Below the pieces are notes generated by a model that was given only the letters and a program-made list of their open reading frames with translations, was not told the DNA's origin and made no database searches. The position numbers and the translations under genes are program-made. Below, piece after piece: positions 30,046 to 37,200 of a stretch of DNA of 64,000 nucleotides. Source of the DNA: Onchidella celtica (lineage: Eukaryota; Mollusca; Gastropoda; Systellommatophora; Onchidiidae). The stretch is from assembly GCA_963931925.1 (NCBI GenBank), contig OZ007569.1:21155982-21219981 (forward strand), written 5' to 3'. The first letter of the stretch is position 1, and the number at the start of each line of letters is the position of its first letter.

Positions 30046-31832
30046 TAGGGCAGCTAGGTGTGCCAGACTCTTTGCAAAAAGCATCTACTGGTCTGGTGGA
30101 ATGACGGTCTTCTTCCCCGCTTTTGCACCTGTGGCAGAGAAAAGTAGAAGAAAAAAAAAAGGCCAATCAGTTTATGTACCGGTACTCATGATAATGGTGG
30201 TGTTGATGATAAGTGGCTTCATATTATTATTGATTATGATCAAAGTAGAGGTGATGACAGGAGGAGAATGTTTTGGAAGAGAGAGAAATAGGAAGTATTA
30301 TAGTATAAGTTGAATTATTTATTACCTTCCTCCACCTTTCCATTCACATGGTTTGAGAGGGTCATGACAGGGATGTGGTAGGCCTTGGCCGCACCTTTCA
30401 GAGAAATATCCCTGTCCATGACCCTCTGAGTGGCCTCCTTTAGTTGTTGGGCTGTATATTTTGCTCCATATGGCCCCCTTTTCTTGGCTAGTTTTGGGGT
30501 GGAAGCAGTGGCATTCTTTGTCGTCTTTGATTTTGACTTCACACGCGCCATGTCTGTGTATGTGGGGAAAATTGGAAAAAAAAATAAATCATTGTGGTGG
30601 TGATAGCGTGATGATATAATACAGTCATGTAGGCCTACATACGATTAACAGCAAACAAGCACACTGTCGTGGGAACAAAACAATCAGGAGATACTATAGA
30701 CTATAGGCATATATTTTTCCAAGCAATTTAATTACTCATTATGATACGGTACATGTCGCGAAGGCTATTTTGCACCCCCCCTCTCCTCCACCTCCCCCCC
30801 TTCCCACCCCCTCCATCTCATCCGGTTTGTCTCTCCTAGTCACCCCCCCCCCCCTTCTCTCTCCCCCTCCCCTATCTCAACTCACACGCTCAATACCGGT
30901 ACGAAGTTAAAATAGTGAGTTTGTGTAACTTGTGACTGAGTCACAATATTTCGTAACCAGGGGGGTACGGAATTACAATAGTGAGTTTGTGTTACTTCGT
31001 TATACAGTCTCAATATTTCGTACCCATTTTAGAAAATGGGGTACCAAATTTAGGTACCTAGCTTTGAAAGGTATTGTGATTTCGTACCCTTTCGATTTTC
31101 CCTTCTAAGAGGCTTATTTTTGCTTCTAACTCATGTTAACGATATCCAAAGTTCAACATAAGATCTATAAATAAGAAAATAGTGCCTTTGGCCTTCACTT
31201 ACCTGATTAATATGCAGATATTCCTACTCTGGCAAGGTCGGGAAACGCCCACAAATCACGTAAAAACTTTCCAGTAAACGGCGGCAAATTGACGTAAACA
31301 GAAGAGCGCAATCTCGGCACAAATACCAACAAAATTCTCATTGTCAAAAATATTAAGTGGTTTCAGGTTACAAAAGAGCACTTCCTGTTTCTTTTTCAAC
31401 CAACGGCTGACTGCAAGACGGAGAAATAAGGTGGCTAGAACGAAAAAACTGAAGGGTGCCAAATTAGAAGACGGTACCAAATTATGCAACCCTCCTATAG
31501 ATCTAGATCTAGACCTAGAGTCTAGATCTAGATCTAGATAGATCTAGAATCTAGATTCTAGATCCAGATTGTTGTCAGGCCTTTACAACCTGATGGAAAC
31601 TGTTTTCTGTGAATTTCTTTCCGTTGTGAAAGTTATATTATCATAATCGTTTAGTATGAATGACAAATGCGATTTTCTCATGGCATGATGAAGTCTCTTT
31701 CATTAAATCTTGACAGCACAAAAGAATCACACGAGCTCACCCAAAAAAAGAAGAGAACAGTCCCTTTGCTGATTTGAGTTTTTTCTCAGCCTCTGCAATT
31801 AGCTGAATGGCTTTTTGCTCCTGGTCCGCCAT
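6424..31832 (-). CDS. NAPA: Alpha-SNAP (NSF attachment protein alpha), 9 coding exons, complete
   Basis: Adaptor that binds assembled SNARE bundles on membranes and recruits NSF to pull them apart after fusion. Exons on the minus strand in order: 31832-31741, 18956-18877, 17945-17829, 17021-16975, 16329-16252, 14501-14446, 13765-13681, 7365-7192, 6573-6424. All junctions are GT-AG, phases agree, total 879 nt, 292 aa plus stop; vertebrate alpha-SNAP is about 295 aa. Family hallmarks: the N-terminal hydrophobic loop LFSSFFGG (residues 25-32) used for membrane contact; helical TPR-like repeats including [21 protein letters not shown] and [11 protein letters not shown]; the C-terminal [19 protein letters not shown] stretch. 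The family's penultimate leucine, needed to stimulate NSF ATPase, is kept although the tail is short (ends ELC). The start is the first ATG before a well-matched first exon. Intron 1 is 12.8 kb and packed with transposons. Could equally be called the single invertebrate alpha/beta-SNAP. Confidence 0.96.
7474..10990. mobile_element. Decayed DNA element with OTU-like gene, in NAPA intron 7
   Basis: The ends carry an inverted repeat: 7474-7495 (GGCCGTACCG...AAAAGCGTA) matches the reverse complement of 10969-10990. Variants of the same motif, GGCCagACCGTA..AAAGCGTA, recur near both ends: 7928-7939 (inverted), 7975-7996, about 10738, about 10783, 10821-10841, 10856-10876 and 10901-10921. Between them, on the minus strand, lie remnants of a spliced gene with an OTU-like domain. 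No target duplication is certain. Inference: a DNA transposon of unassigned superfamily with iterated subterminal transposase sites. A TTAA on each outer side (about 7451 and 11020) would suit piggyBac, but the ends there do not match. Confidence 0.5.
9052..10781 (-). pseudogene. OTU-like domain gene remnant with Cys-rich tail
   Basis: Minus strand. An upstream exon reads to a good donor (CAG|GTAAGA, exon end 10638) and resumes at acceptor 10321, keeping frame. It then runs into a domain with [14 protein letters not shown], the OTU-type catalytic Cys signature (D...C in the GDGNCLFNAVS pattern). A following piece (9684-9941) contains [23 protein letters not shown], fitting the distal OTU fold, then [16 protein letters not shown] (9473-9673). 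These pieces are in different frames near 9950-10010, so the gene is broken by frameshifts. The distal part, 9052-9294, has [16 protein letters not shown], like the Cys-rich zinc module at the C terminus of piggyBac-type transposases. OTU plus such a tail suggests a transposon-encoded or captured protein. The biochemical role of the OTU part is unknown. Confidence 0.55.
11251..12051. mobile_element. 801-bp non-autonomous inverted-repeat element (MITE), NAPA intron 7
   Basis: The left end CAGTGGAGAACAGTTAAAC at 11251 and the right end at 12051 (reverse complement CAGTAGACAACAGTTAAAC) form about 26-bp imperfect terminal inverted repeats. TA follows the right end; the left flank is TG. The interior repeats words such as CTAAACCGAA in both orientations. 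The CAGT start and TA site fit the Tc1/mariner-pogo group. No transposase is seen. Confidence 0.6.
12052..13680. other. NAPA intron 7 sequence, no feature recognised
   Basis: AT-rich intronic sequence with one GC-richer patch near 12460-12510. Short ORFs such as the one at 12749-12994 show no conserved motif and no splice support. Confidence 0.5.
14898..15989 (-). mobile_element. Possible solo LTR, boundaries tentative
   Basis: About 1.1 kb of non-coding sequence inside NAPA intron 5, different in texture from its surroundings. Its right boundary, GCTCGTGACA at 15980-15989, resembles the outer edge ACTCGTGACA of the LTR at 62406-63560. On the minus strand both would start TGTCACGAG. The left boundary at TGTTAG (14898) is a guess, and I found no target-site duplication. 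Confidence 0.25.
18106..18662. mobile_element. 557-bp MITE with perfect terminal inverted repeats and TA duplication, NAPA intron 2
   Basis: The 21-bp terminal inverted repeats are perfect (left 18106-18126, right 18642-18662, beginning CAGTAGTCTCCGTC). The element is flanked by TA at 18104-18105 and 18663-18664. Inside, GGGTTCTTAGGCGG-type words recur (about 18150, 18541, 18572 and 18625). There is no coding capacity. The ends and TA site place it with the Tc1/mariner-pogo group. Confidence 0.85.
19360..21384 (+). mobile_element. 5'-truncated non-LTR retrotransposon (RTE-like)
   Basis: The ORF is open from about 19360 and holds the reverse transcriptase and C-terminal part only; the endonuclease half is missing. 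The 3' end follows the stop within about 10 bases and finishes in (ATG)n/(GAT)n at 21370-21384. A short 3'UTR with a microsatellite tail is usual for RTE-type LINEs. It lies in NAPA intron 1, antisense to the gene. The left edge is approximate. Confidence 0.75.
19412..21361 (+). CDS. LINE reverse transcriptase, ORF2 3' part
   Basis: 649 codons without a stop. The frame is also open upstream of 19412 (that codon is GTG), so no true start is present. Reverse transcriptase blocks: [14 protein letters not shown] (about residue 160), [57 protein letters not shown], and the catalytic FADDLALL near residues 392-399, followed by the thumb-side [10 protein letters not shown] and the [14 protein letters not shown] motif. 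The C-terminal [13 protein letters not shown] segment is common in RTE-like ORFs. Its intact length suggests a fairly recent copy, but without the endonuclease domain it is dead on arrival. Confidence 0.8.
   Translation: MEHKEWISQKSLDLIRIRRDLKEQVNASRTRSSRVGNQEEYRASAKEVKKSIKRDKEEFIGMLAEKAEKAATGGHMRILYQTTKTLAGKYGKPEVPVKDYNRKAIFGKEAQAKRWIEHFNSLLNRPPPSNPPDILPARNDLPISCDPPTKAEINDAIKQLNRGKAAGPDQIPPEALKADAAGAAEGLHSLFSRIWIGGKFPKDWKEGHLVKLPKKGDLSNCSNYRGITLLSIPGKVFNRIILKRIQDATDPKLREEQAGFRSNRSTTDQIATLRIIVEQSLEWNSQLIVNFLDYEKAFDSIDRETLWRILRHYGIPEKMVNLIKSMYEGTSCRVVHDGKLTDSFDIKTGVRQGCLLSPFLFVLVIDWLMKETTSGGRNGIQWTPWTQLDDLDFADDLALLSHTHDQMQAKTTALNKISESIGLRIHPAKSKVLKIVAPPSAQVRVGDQPLEEVESFCYLGSIIDNKGGTEAEVKARIGKAQAAFTSLSKIWRTKDISLKTKLRIFNSNVKSVLLYGCETWNASQACIKRIQVFINRCLRKLLKIRWTDKVSNEIVWKRTRQSPVREEIGRRRWRWIGHTLRRPGNSITKKVLDWNPQGKRSRGRPRGTWRRARENDVQRSGKTWNNVKRLAHDREGWKVFVGGLYPDPG
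21820..21910. repeat. Subterminal palindromic repeats of the pogo-like element, left
   Basis: GTGATATTTCATACC and GGTACGAAATATCAC face each other at about 21855-21888. More copies of GGTAC(G/C)-type words lie on either side (ATTTCGTACG at 21797, GGGGTACGGAATAT at about 21890). Counterparts lie at 30895-31095. Clustered copies near both ends are typical of transposase binding sites. Confidence 0.55.
22020..22233 (+). repeat. 5' LTR of the Gypsy element
   Basis: 214 bp, starts TAGAGGATT and ends GTCATTTA, so it lacks the usual TG...CA ends. AATAAA lies at 22184-22189. CTGTTTATTTCAT at 22165-22177 is perfectly complementary to the segment just after the LTR. If transcription starts near 22165, R-U5 would be about 69 nt and would include the polyadenylation signal. 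Confidence 0.9.
22233..22245 (+). promoter_or_regulatory. Putative self-priming primer-binding site
   Basis: ATGAAATAAACAG, beginning at the last LTR base, is the exact reverse complement of 22165-22177 in the LTR. I recognised no tRNA 3'-end complement of the kind Gypsy elements usually carry here. The arrangement matches Tf1/sushi-type elements, in which the RNA 5' end folds back as primer. Inference from sequence only. Confidence 0.6.
22252..27018 (+). CDS. Gypsy gag-pol polyprotein, single ORF
   Basis: 1588 aa. Domains in order: gag-like N-terminal region (ends near residue 265); zinc knuckles CGHCGKTGH and [14 protein letters not shown] (about 268-305); aspartic protease with [11 protein letters not shown] (Asp near 402); reverse transcriptase with DFQALNRH and the catalytic VVDDT near 735, where most Gypsy elements have YVDD or YIDD; RNase H starting [12 protein letters not shown] (about 884); integrase with HSAH...CSPC zinc module (about 1145-1180), catalytic Asp in CADYF (about 1210), Asp in DGGPEF (about 1262) and Glu in [12 protein letters not shown] (about 1297); and a Pro/Thr-rich tail. 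All in one frame with no frameshift, so gag and pol must be separated by proteolysis. The ATG lies only 18 nt after the LTR. Upstream in-frame sequence belongs to the LTR, which supports this start. Confidence 0.93.
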   Translation: MSNPEIKCPAPSCTASWPSSLAAEVLVRLLDLHERTAHPVTAHTPHATGAKTEKVRRPSISASGTSEEWAYFVQRWTDYKQATKLSGPDIIFQLLECCDDVLRRDLTRSFKSLTSNDEPKLLQLIKSLAVRQENVMVARLELQQMKQDRDEPIRAFSARLKGQAGICQYSVGCGCGAQISYGDQMVRDTIIVGLADDDIRLDVLGQANQDMTVEETIRYVEAKESGKRSAGRIRPSPVPLAVDATSTYRQYEKRKFQTRPPDKKPNTPPCGHCGKTGHGRRQQERMAHCPAYNHTCTKCGLLHHFESVCRKSKKPQNDSATAVFESLCTIYDETPSEHMAESISLDHHIYDSIQDLWKRRPSDPQPTIMISVQALPEDAVDLGIKPTFELASKTVRSPAVADTGCQSCLAGTTLLHQLGLTKSHLLPTTMRMKAANTEPIGIIGALVLRITGYKRGKEPCTTRQIVYITESTEKIFLSMEACIALGLLSTNFPSIGSTSSLENENQDNPGTTDQCRCPLRQAPPTVPKSLPLPATEENREKLEQWLLKHYKSSTFNVCEHQPLPMMSGPPMKIMIDPDAKPVAYHNPIPVPVHWQDEVKAGLDQDVQLGVIEPVPVGTPVTWCHRMVICAKKSGKPRRTVDFQALNRHATRETHHTQSPFHQARIVPPNTRKTTFDAWNGYHSILLDQKDRHLTTFITPWGRYRYCVCPQGYIASGDAYTRRFDELVSDVQNKTKVVDDTIMWSSTIEDSFFQAAEWLDICGRNGITLNPSKFTFAKNTVTFAGFDITPTSVRPCPQVLEAIKNFPKPRNVTDIRSWFGLVNQVAYAFASAERMQPFRSFLKPNTPFTWTNTMDDLFEETKHIIIEEIKHGVEIFSKAKPTCLATDYSKEGIGFWLFQKHCACISTKPFCCRTGWKMTLVGSRFTSSAESRYAPIEGEALAVVDALEKTRHFVLGCPNLTIVVDHKPLLKVFGDRSLDAIPNPRLRNLKEKTLRFRFQIVHIPGIRHAAADAMSRHPVGPPTQIFLPDDITTVMEVDHNIPTGHHDFLMAIRAKSDTTTISSSEDEMLGASSLTWENVRVATSSEYSELIDYVENGFPQSKDDLPKKLRAFYQYKDKLTSFDGVVLYNDRIVMPPSLREAVLYSLHSAHQGVSQMHARADASFFWPGMATAITEMRLRCSPCNRMTPSQPSAPPTPPISPHYPFQSICADYFHYAGHNYLVIVDRYSNWPIVERASEGSKGLISSLRRTFATFGISDELSSDGGPEFTSTATKTFLRNWGVHHRISSVAFPHSNSRAEIGVKTIKRLIVDNSGQNGDINTNAFQRAILQYRNTPDRDTHISPAQCIFGRPVRDFIPIFPGKYLPHQTWQETLALREDALRNRHMRDAERLSAHTRILPALSVGDCVRIQNQTGPYPTKWDKTGIVIEVRQFDQYVVRVDGSGRMSLRNRKFLRKYLPVIPRSPLAALPSPATTTQTGRPSVHPVAPPQMSEPFSTPEVRLTTPLPTTPHSRIPSPTDEPLQHQQPDGGSPDDNPFQANAPQPVCPPITDKSPSKTPNRTPRALRALKTFNKAGLKVETLPSTRLRRKL
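27461..27477 (+). promoter_or_regulatory. Polypurine tract of the Gypsy element
   Basis: AAAGACTTGGGGGGGCA immediately precedes the 3' LTR. The purine run is where plus-strand DNA synthesis would be primed. Confidence 0.65.
27478..27691 (+). repeat. 3' LTR of the Gypsy element
   Basis: Same 214 bp as the 5' LTR, no differences seen on reading, followed by the GACGT target duplicate at 27692-27696. Confidence 0.92.
27808..27990. repeat. Minisatellite, about 60-bp unit
   Basis: About three imperfect tandem units containing GTAAGCACAGGCTCAACAAG, TTATAACAGTACAGTAG and TCTTCAAGTTTATG, with small length differences between units. It lies in the 3'-flanking part of the pogo-like transposon, between the Gypsy insertion and the transposase stop. 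Confidence 0.75.
28131..30551 (-). pseudogene. Pogo/CENP-B-family transposase with C-terminal PHD-like finger, decayed
   Basis: Minus strand. N-terminal psq-type helix-turn-helix (30551-30315, containing [20 protein letters not shown] and [11 protein letters not shown]). A CENP-B-type second HTH follows around 30100-29760. The DDE region has the first Asp in [12 protein letters not shown], the second in LILD before HHSHEAF, and the third in [10 protein letters not shown]. After a Lys/Glu-rich linker the C terminus has [22 protein letters not shown] and HQNC...C..C, a PHD/FYVE-like zinc finger. Damage: a premature TAG just upstream of the second HTH; a 182-bp insertion in that HTH (29861-30042); stops around 29300-29365; and a 7-bp tandem duplication (CCTAGAT, near 29260-29275) that shifts frame directly after the second catalytic Asp. 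The downstream part (28131-29186) is still open. No product is expected. Confidence 0.8.
29861..30042. mobile_element. 182-bp insertion with LINE/SINE-type microsatellite tail in the transposase
   Basis: Flanked by the 5-bp duplication ACCTA (29856-29860 and 30043-30047). It starts with AGATA repeats and AAACTTTATTTGTCCCGAATG, which on the minus strand reads like the 3' end of CR1/L2-type elements or their SINEs followed by a (TTATC)n tail. The other end is a (CT)n run. Removing it restores the codon order of the host HTH, which confirms it as an insertion. Confidence 0.7.
30895..31095. repeat. Subterminal repeats of the pogo-like element, right
   Basis: A pair of similar blocks of about 60 bp (each with TAC.GAA, ATAGTGAGTTTGTGT and CAATATTTCGTA) spans 30898-31023, followed by further GGTACC/TTCGTACC words to about 31090. 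These are counterparts of the 21820-21910 cluster. The adjacent 30770-30890 stretch is C/T-rich. Confidence 0.55.
31498..31566. repeat. TCTAGATCTAGA simple-sequence patch
   Basis: Palindromic (AGATCT/CTAGAT) array abutting the right end of the pogo-like element; the left flank (21551-21590) has the same words. Smaller patches occur at about 36895-37060, 55680-55720 and 59215-59228. Confidence 0.8.
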
Positions 31833-31966
31833 GTCAGATGGTAGTATTAAATATCTTGAGTATAAGCTGACTAGATCAAATACCAAAAACGAATAAATTG
31901 TGGTTATTTATGGAGAATTACACACATTACTGACGTGCAAGTTCCACAGACCCTAGTTTACATCCA

Positions 31967-31975
31967 ACTTCCGGT
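31967..31975. promoter_or_regulatory. ETS-type site in the NAPA promoter region
   Basis: ACTTCCGGT, a full match to the ETS/GABP consensus (CCGGAAGT on the minus strand), 135 bp upstream of the NAPA ATG. A TGACGTG half-site lies at 31931. Both are common in housekeeping promoters; function is inferred. Confidence 0.4.
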
Positions 31976-32497
31976 TGGAAGCGCCTCCCCCTGTATAATA
32001 AGGGAAACAACATTGTAAATACACAAATACCCGAAAAACGCCGAAAGCGAAATTAGGTTTGCAATCGCCGTTATCTGTAAACCAAAACAAAAAAACAAAA
32101 ACAACAACCCAAAAAACCGCACATACTTTATTCTCTATAATCTGGCATTCCATATCCGTCTTCTGTACATGTATATATTGACACCTGAATTATTTCGATT
32201 TTCATGTGTGCTTTGCTTTGTGTGTCGTTCTTACATGATTTGGCGCATTTTTGCAGTTAAAAAAGACATTGTGATTTGTCATTTCGTATCCATCTGCTTC
32301 AAATACTGACATCAGAATTTTAAGTTTTATGTGTACTTTTGTACTGTGTACATGTCAAAAACACCTCATGATCTTGATCAGTTTTGCAAGTTCAATAAAA
32401 CTTTCTGTCTTTTCCGCTTCAAGCCAGTGTGGAAAGATTTAAAGTATATGTATATTTATGTGTCTGAATGTATCGGAAAGGAGAAGTTGGCACAAAT

Positions 32498-32784
32498 CAG
32501 TGTTTCTCAAACTTTCTTTTTCGTGACCCACCTAGTATTAATGGCAGATCAGCCACCACCTTCAACATCATAAAGTTAATACACTATTTTATTGATACAT
32601 TTAGGCCTATGAGTAATCAAAACCAATGTTAAAATTTATGTTCAACAAATTTAGGACGGTCATTATTTATTAAAATACACACACACACAAAACGTACATT
32701 TTAGAGCCAGAAAACACTAAAAAAAAAAAGAAAGGATACTATTAATTTGTTTTTTATTACCTATCCACACTTTGAGAAACATTG
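32498..32784. mobile_element. hAT-type MITE, 287 bp
   Basis: Left end CAGTGTTTCTCAAACTTTC and right end (reverse complement) CAATGTTTCTCAAAGTGTGG form the terminal repeats; CAGTG(G/T)TTCTCAA starts are typical of hAT/Charlie elements. The interior reads GTGACCCACC, another common word in these. The 8-bp flanks (GCACAAAT and GTGCATAT) are only partly alike. It lies between NAPA and TTC27. Confidence 0.65.
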
Positions 32785-33682
32785 GTGCATATGACACTGT
32801 TTTGTACTGTTTACTCTGTGGTTTGAGTCAAGCGGACTTAGTATTATAGGAATAATTATATTGTGCAGACGAGTGCAGTAAAATCTGTATGTATGATATC
32901 TGAATAACCCTTGCGGAATTCACGACTATTAACGAGACTTAAATTGACAATCAACAAAGACAGTATAATATTATTTTGCTCAAAGAGACTTGCACTCTTA
33001 CAGGCTCAGTTACCTACTCTAATTTCATTAACTCTTTTACTATGCTGTTTTCATAGGCTGGACATCCTATAGGTGATAATGCATGTGTTGTCCGTGGGCT
33101 GTTGGAACCTCCTTAAATACTAAACTCATAAGCTGTTGTCAGGAGACCTTTGTCCAATAGTCCAAAAAAAGATTTGGGGGAAAACATAACGGGTCGAAAG
33201 TAGGTGAACCATCAAAGCAAGTGGTGAGCGGCGAAAGTGAGGCAAACAATAGGCCATGAGTAAAGCTCAGACTACTCATATCAACTGACTAGTACGAAAT
33301 ACAATGTTTGTCTCACTTAAGAGCAAGGTTAAGGTCACTGAATTTGGGAATTTTTGGTAAAAGTGGTGAAGCCTATTACAAAGCCAAACAGAGAAAACAC
33401 AGAGTTGTGTTCACTGCTCTGCTATAGCTTTTTTCGTAAAACACTGACGTCCCCTTACACCAGCCCTTTGAGTTTAGTTGAGTTTAGTTTTAACGAAGTT
33501 CGAACAGCTAACTGACAATGTGTGGTTTGGATTTACATTGTACAGTACATCCTAAAATCAGTAGCCAGAGTGTACTGTTCAGCAAGCAGAGAAAATATGA
33601 GGCGAATTAAAGTTGTAGTGCCTAGTTAGTGCTCAGAAAAGCAAAGCGGGAGTGAAAGAAGGAAGAAAGAGAAATGATCAAG

Positions 33683-33775
33683 ATAGGGATCGAAACCGCG
33701 ACCTCTGGTACGGCACCTGTCGCCTTGCCAAGAAGAAAACAGATTGCTTAACTGTTTGGCCACTCCGACTCTCAA
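33683..33775 (-). repeat. tRNA-Leu/Ser-like SINE head or tRNA pseudogene
   Basis: On the minus strand GTCGGAGTGGCCAAACAGTTAA gives an A-box-like start (positions 33770 downward). About 60 nt later comes a B-box-like GGTTTCGATCC preceded by GAGGTCGC, the spacing of a long-variable-arm tRNA. The stems do not close well, so a working tRNA is unlikely. Confidence 0.45.
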
Positions 33776-33804
33776 AAGAGAGACGATCATAGCCGAACTA
33801 TCTC

Positions 33805-33857
33805 GCGGTGTCTCTTACTGACTTGAGCATTCATTCGCTGAGACCAAGAGACACCGC
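33805..33857. repeat. 12-bp perfect hairpin
   Basis: GCGGTGTCTCTT at 33805-33816 and its exact reverse complement at 33846-33857 enclose 29 nt. It adjoins the tRNA-like repeat and may be part of the same SINE or of a small inverted-repeat element. Confidence 0.5.
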
Positions 33858-34289
33858 ATGGTTGTCTCCCCCAAAGCTTCTCTTTCTATCAACTTCTGTT
33901 CAGCACGCAGTAGTGGAAAGCAAGCCCCCAGCAGCGAAGGGGTTAAGATCAGAAAAACCCACACCAGTGGAAAATATAAGAGTGCTATGTTACTAGTTCT
34001 GATTTCATTAAGTAAAGCTGGGAAAATGTTCACCATTTGAAACTGTGACAAGTTTGCAACACAGATTTTTAACAGGCCCACATGTTCCACAATGATGTGT
34101 TTCATGTGCCAGAAGGAGTGAATGTGTCATGACCACAAAACTTAAAAGAATCACATGAATTGATGAATAAAACAATACTGTCAACACCAGAACAAAAGTA
34201 ACACCTCATTGTCTTTTATTTTTTTATTACATGAATTTAACATACATATACAGCCTCTGGTTGAATGTAAAACACTGTCACAATTGTCC

Positions 34290-37200
34290 TCATGGAATTT
34301 TCAAAGCATCCACCTGACAAATGATTTCTGACAATTCAGCATCCATTTTCTCACATATCTCTGCTACCTCATGGGACAGTTCTTGTGTGATGGGATTTGT
34401 GTGTTGTCTCTGTTGATGAACCATGAAATGGATAAATGATAAAAATATAATTAGGCTACAGGAAAACACTTTGAAAACTGTAAGGAAAATACCTAATGTG
34501 CAAAATGTTACTCAATAACTTGAACATCCTGGGAGGACTAGCCAAAACAAGATCAATTCCAAATTTGAGATTTGTATTCTTGTGGAGCAGTACATGAGGG
34601 TTTATATAAATAAATAATATATAATAATAAACAAATAATATTCCATAGTTTAGCAGGTATTATGGATTACATTTGAAATTTTTTAGTTCATTGTTCTTGG
34701 ATATGTTGGCAGGATATAACAGGCTTTACCTCTATATCTGTTCTCAGACTTGTTTTATCTGTCTGCCTGAGAATTGTCTATGAACTATAATGAAGCTTTT
34801 TGGGTCAATCTATTGGTTTTATATAACTAAACATCAGGCTATACTCCTCTTCACTAATGGTATGCTGCATGTTTGACTGCCACTTTATGTTCTATGAACC
34901 TACCTGGATTTTCACAAGAGCTCCTTTCAACATAAGTTTTGCACCTGACAATAGTCTCACACCTTCATCTTGAGTCTTGCCCTCTGTGCACTGGCGATAA
35001 ACTGAAATACATGATGTGTTGGTTAGTTCACAACTACTATCTAGTAAAGATATAAAATGTATTAACCAAATTCAGACAACCCCATCCTTACACCAATACT
35101 GCCTGAAGATTGTAAACTTTCTAAAAATTGTCAAAAGCAAGATACTGAATGACTGCTCAGATTTACATGTAATTTAGACATTTAGATATCGGACTACAAT
35201 AATATGGCAAATATCAAATTTTGCTACACCGGATGCAGTCTACAAAAAATGAAGTTATACAAAACTTGTTTGGCTTGCACATCATTCTCCACACTCTATG
35301 GAGACATGGGTCAAACACAGCCTAAAGATATGCGCTAGAAGTTTTACAGGTAAATTAAGAAATACGAATGGGATTGTTATTTTCCTGAACCTAAATTTTG
35401 AAGCACAGAACTCCTGGGGAAGAAAGAAGAGATGAAAATGATATTTATAGTTCTTCTTCTTCTTCCACCTGTGAAATTACCTACCATGTGCGAGGCTGAT
35501 TGCTTGGTCAGAAATTTTCTTGCAGTTCTCAATGTCCTTCTCCCAATCTGCCTTTTGTGTGAAGCACCTGTAAGCTTTCTGTAGATACTGGACAGCCTAA
35601 AAACAATATCAACAATTAAACTTAAAGTATTACATAATACAATTCTTGCATGCATGGTCATTCAAGCATTAAGAATGAAAAAGTAAAATAGCCAAGAGAA
35701 ATGAAATAAAATAACTATAGTAGACAAACCTGTAAAATGAAGTAGATATGAAATGGTGGTAAAGTATTTTTTTTGAGTTTGCTTTGTATTGCTGATTGAT
35801 AACATCCAATCATTTTTTTTTCACGAAGACCCATAAAGTCATCTTACCTATGGTTGTTTTGAATTGCGAGAGGCCTACACTGAGTGGACTATCCTTCGCA
35901 CAAACAGTCATTAGCTGTTAACACTAGGCCTACATGTACTTTCTTTCACCAACTACATAACTAATAGTTGGTATGGATAAGAGAAGCCGTGGGAATGTGG
36001 AGAATGGAATGAAGGTAGTGGATGGATGTTGGCATGACAATATTTAATCAGAGAGGGGAGGGAGAGCACAGGTTTATCCAGGATAATGGCAGGTTCAGTC
36101 CAATCCACTTATCTCTACATGGCTTTTGTCAACATTCTGGGTAACTCGACACAATTTTTAAGTCCCAACCTGTTCCTTCTTTAATGCTACTAAATATTTC
36201 CCTGTAACTCGACATGTTATTCCATTCTTTCCTCTTATATCGACACATTTCTCCCCAACTGCGGCAAAACAAGTGCATTAGATCTACTTCTGTGCTACCA
36301 AAAATGCCCATGCAACTTCCCACATATAAGGTCTCCATTTCTTTTTGCAGTGCTGGCGGGGAGGGGGAGGAGAGGGGGTGTGTGGACACAGGATGACCCT
36401 TGGCTTCAGTAACGCGGGTATGGAGTGTCATGTATAAGTGTACGGCAGTAAAAGTACAGAGTATTACGGACAGTAATTTTTTTCCCCCCACAAAACATTC
36501 GTGCGCCGTTGATACTAGGCCTTGACCTAGATCTCTTGGTTAACTGCCACACTGTGTGTGTATTGGTATCATCACTTCTTTTGAAGAAACAGTTAGGTCA
36601 AGGTTAAAAAAAAAAAAAGTGAAGCACTGCGCATTTGATGGCTACGGCATTTCGCCGATATTGGAAAATCAGGGATGTAAATGGCCTCCTGAAAAATTCT
36701 CTGAAACCAACGCGGCGTTCTTTGAAACAAGTTCTGACACTGCGGCGCGCAGGCTATTTGTCTAACTTTAATGAACTATGATGGAAAACATAACACATAA
36801 CAACCTAATAAACTTAACTTTACAGTTTTACATCAAATATTTAAAGTAACATATCTTTTGGGCTTTGATTATTAAGTCCATGATCTCACAGTCAAAGTAT
36901 AGATCTACATAATATCTACATAATCTAGAAAAAGATCAATATTTCTAGACCAATATCTATTCTGTGTATCACAAGCCAGCACTTGCTCCTTGATCACAAC
37001 ATTCTGTCACTTAATGAACTTTTCAAAACAGACCGGTTATAGAAGATTTAGATCTAGAGTAGACCTATATTAATTTTTAAAGCAAAGATCAGCCACCACA
37101 CTCAATATTTCTGTATCTTTATAGAGTCAAAAAATTAAAACGATATAGATCTAAATAATTCTTTGAGAAATCCAGGAATTTAAAGAAGCGTATGTGTAAC

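Larger units (their letters stand above)
21602..31495 (-). mobile_element. Pogo-like DNA transposon, split by a nested Gypsy element
   Basis: TA target at 21600-21601 and 31496-31497. The terminal repeats align: left GAAGTTGCGTCGTATAATTT from 21602; right end, read inward on the minus strand from 31495, GGAGGGTTGCATAATTTGG. GTACC follows on both sides. The minus-strand transposase pseudogene lies at 28131-30551. Without the Gypsy insertion (22020-27691) and one 5-bp duplication the element is about 4.2 kb. Both ends carry extra copies of GGTACGAAAT-type words. It sits in NAPA intron 1, inserted in a TCTAGATCT-rich patch. Confidence 0.75.
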
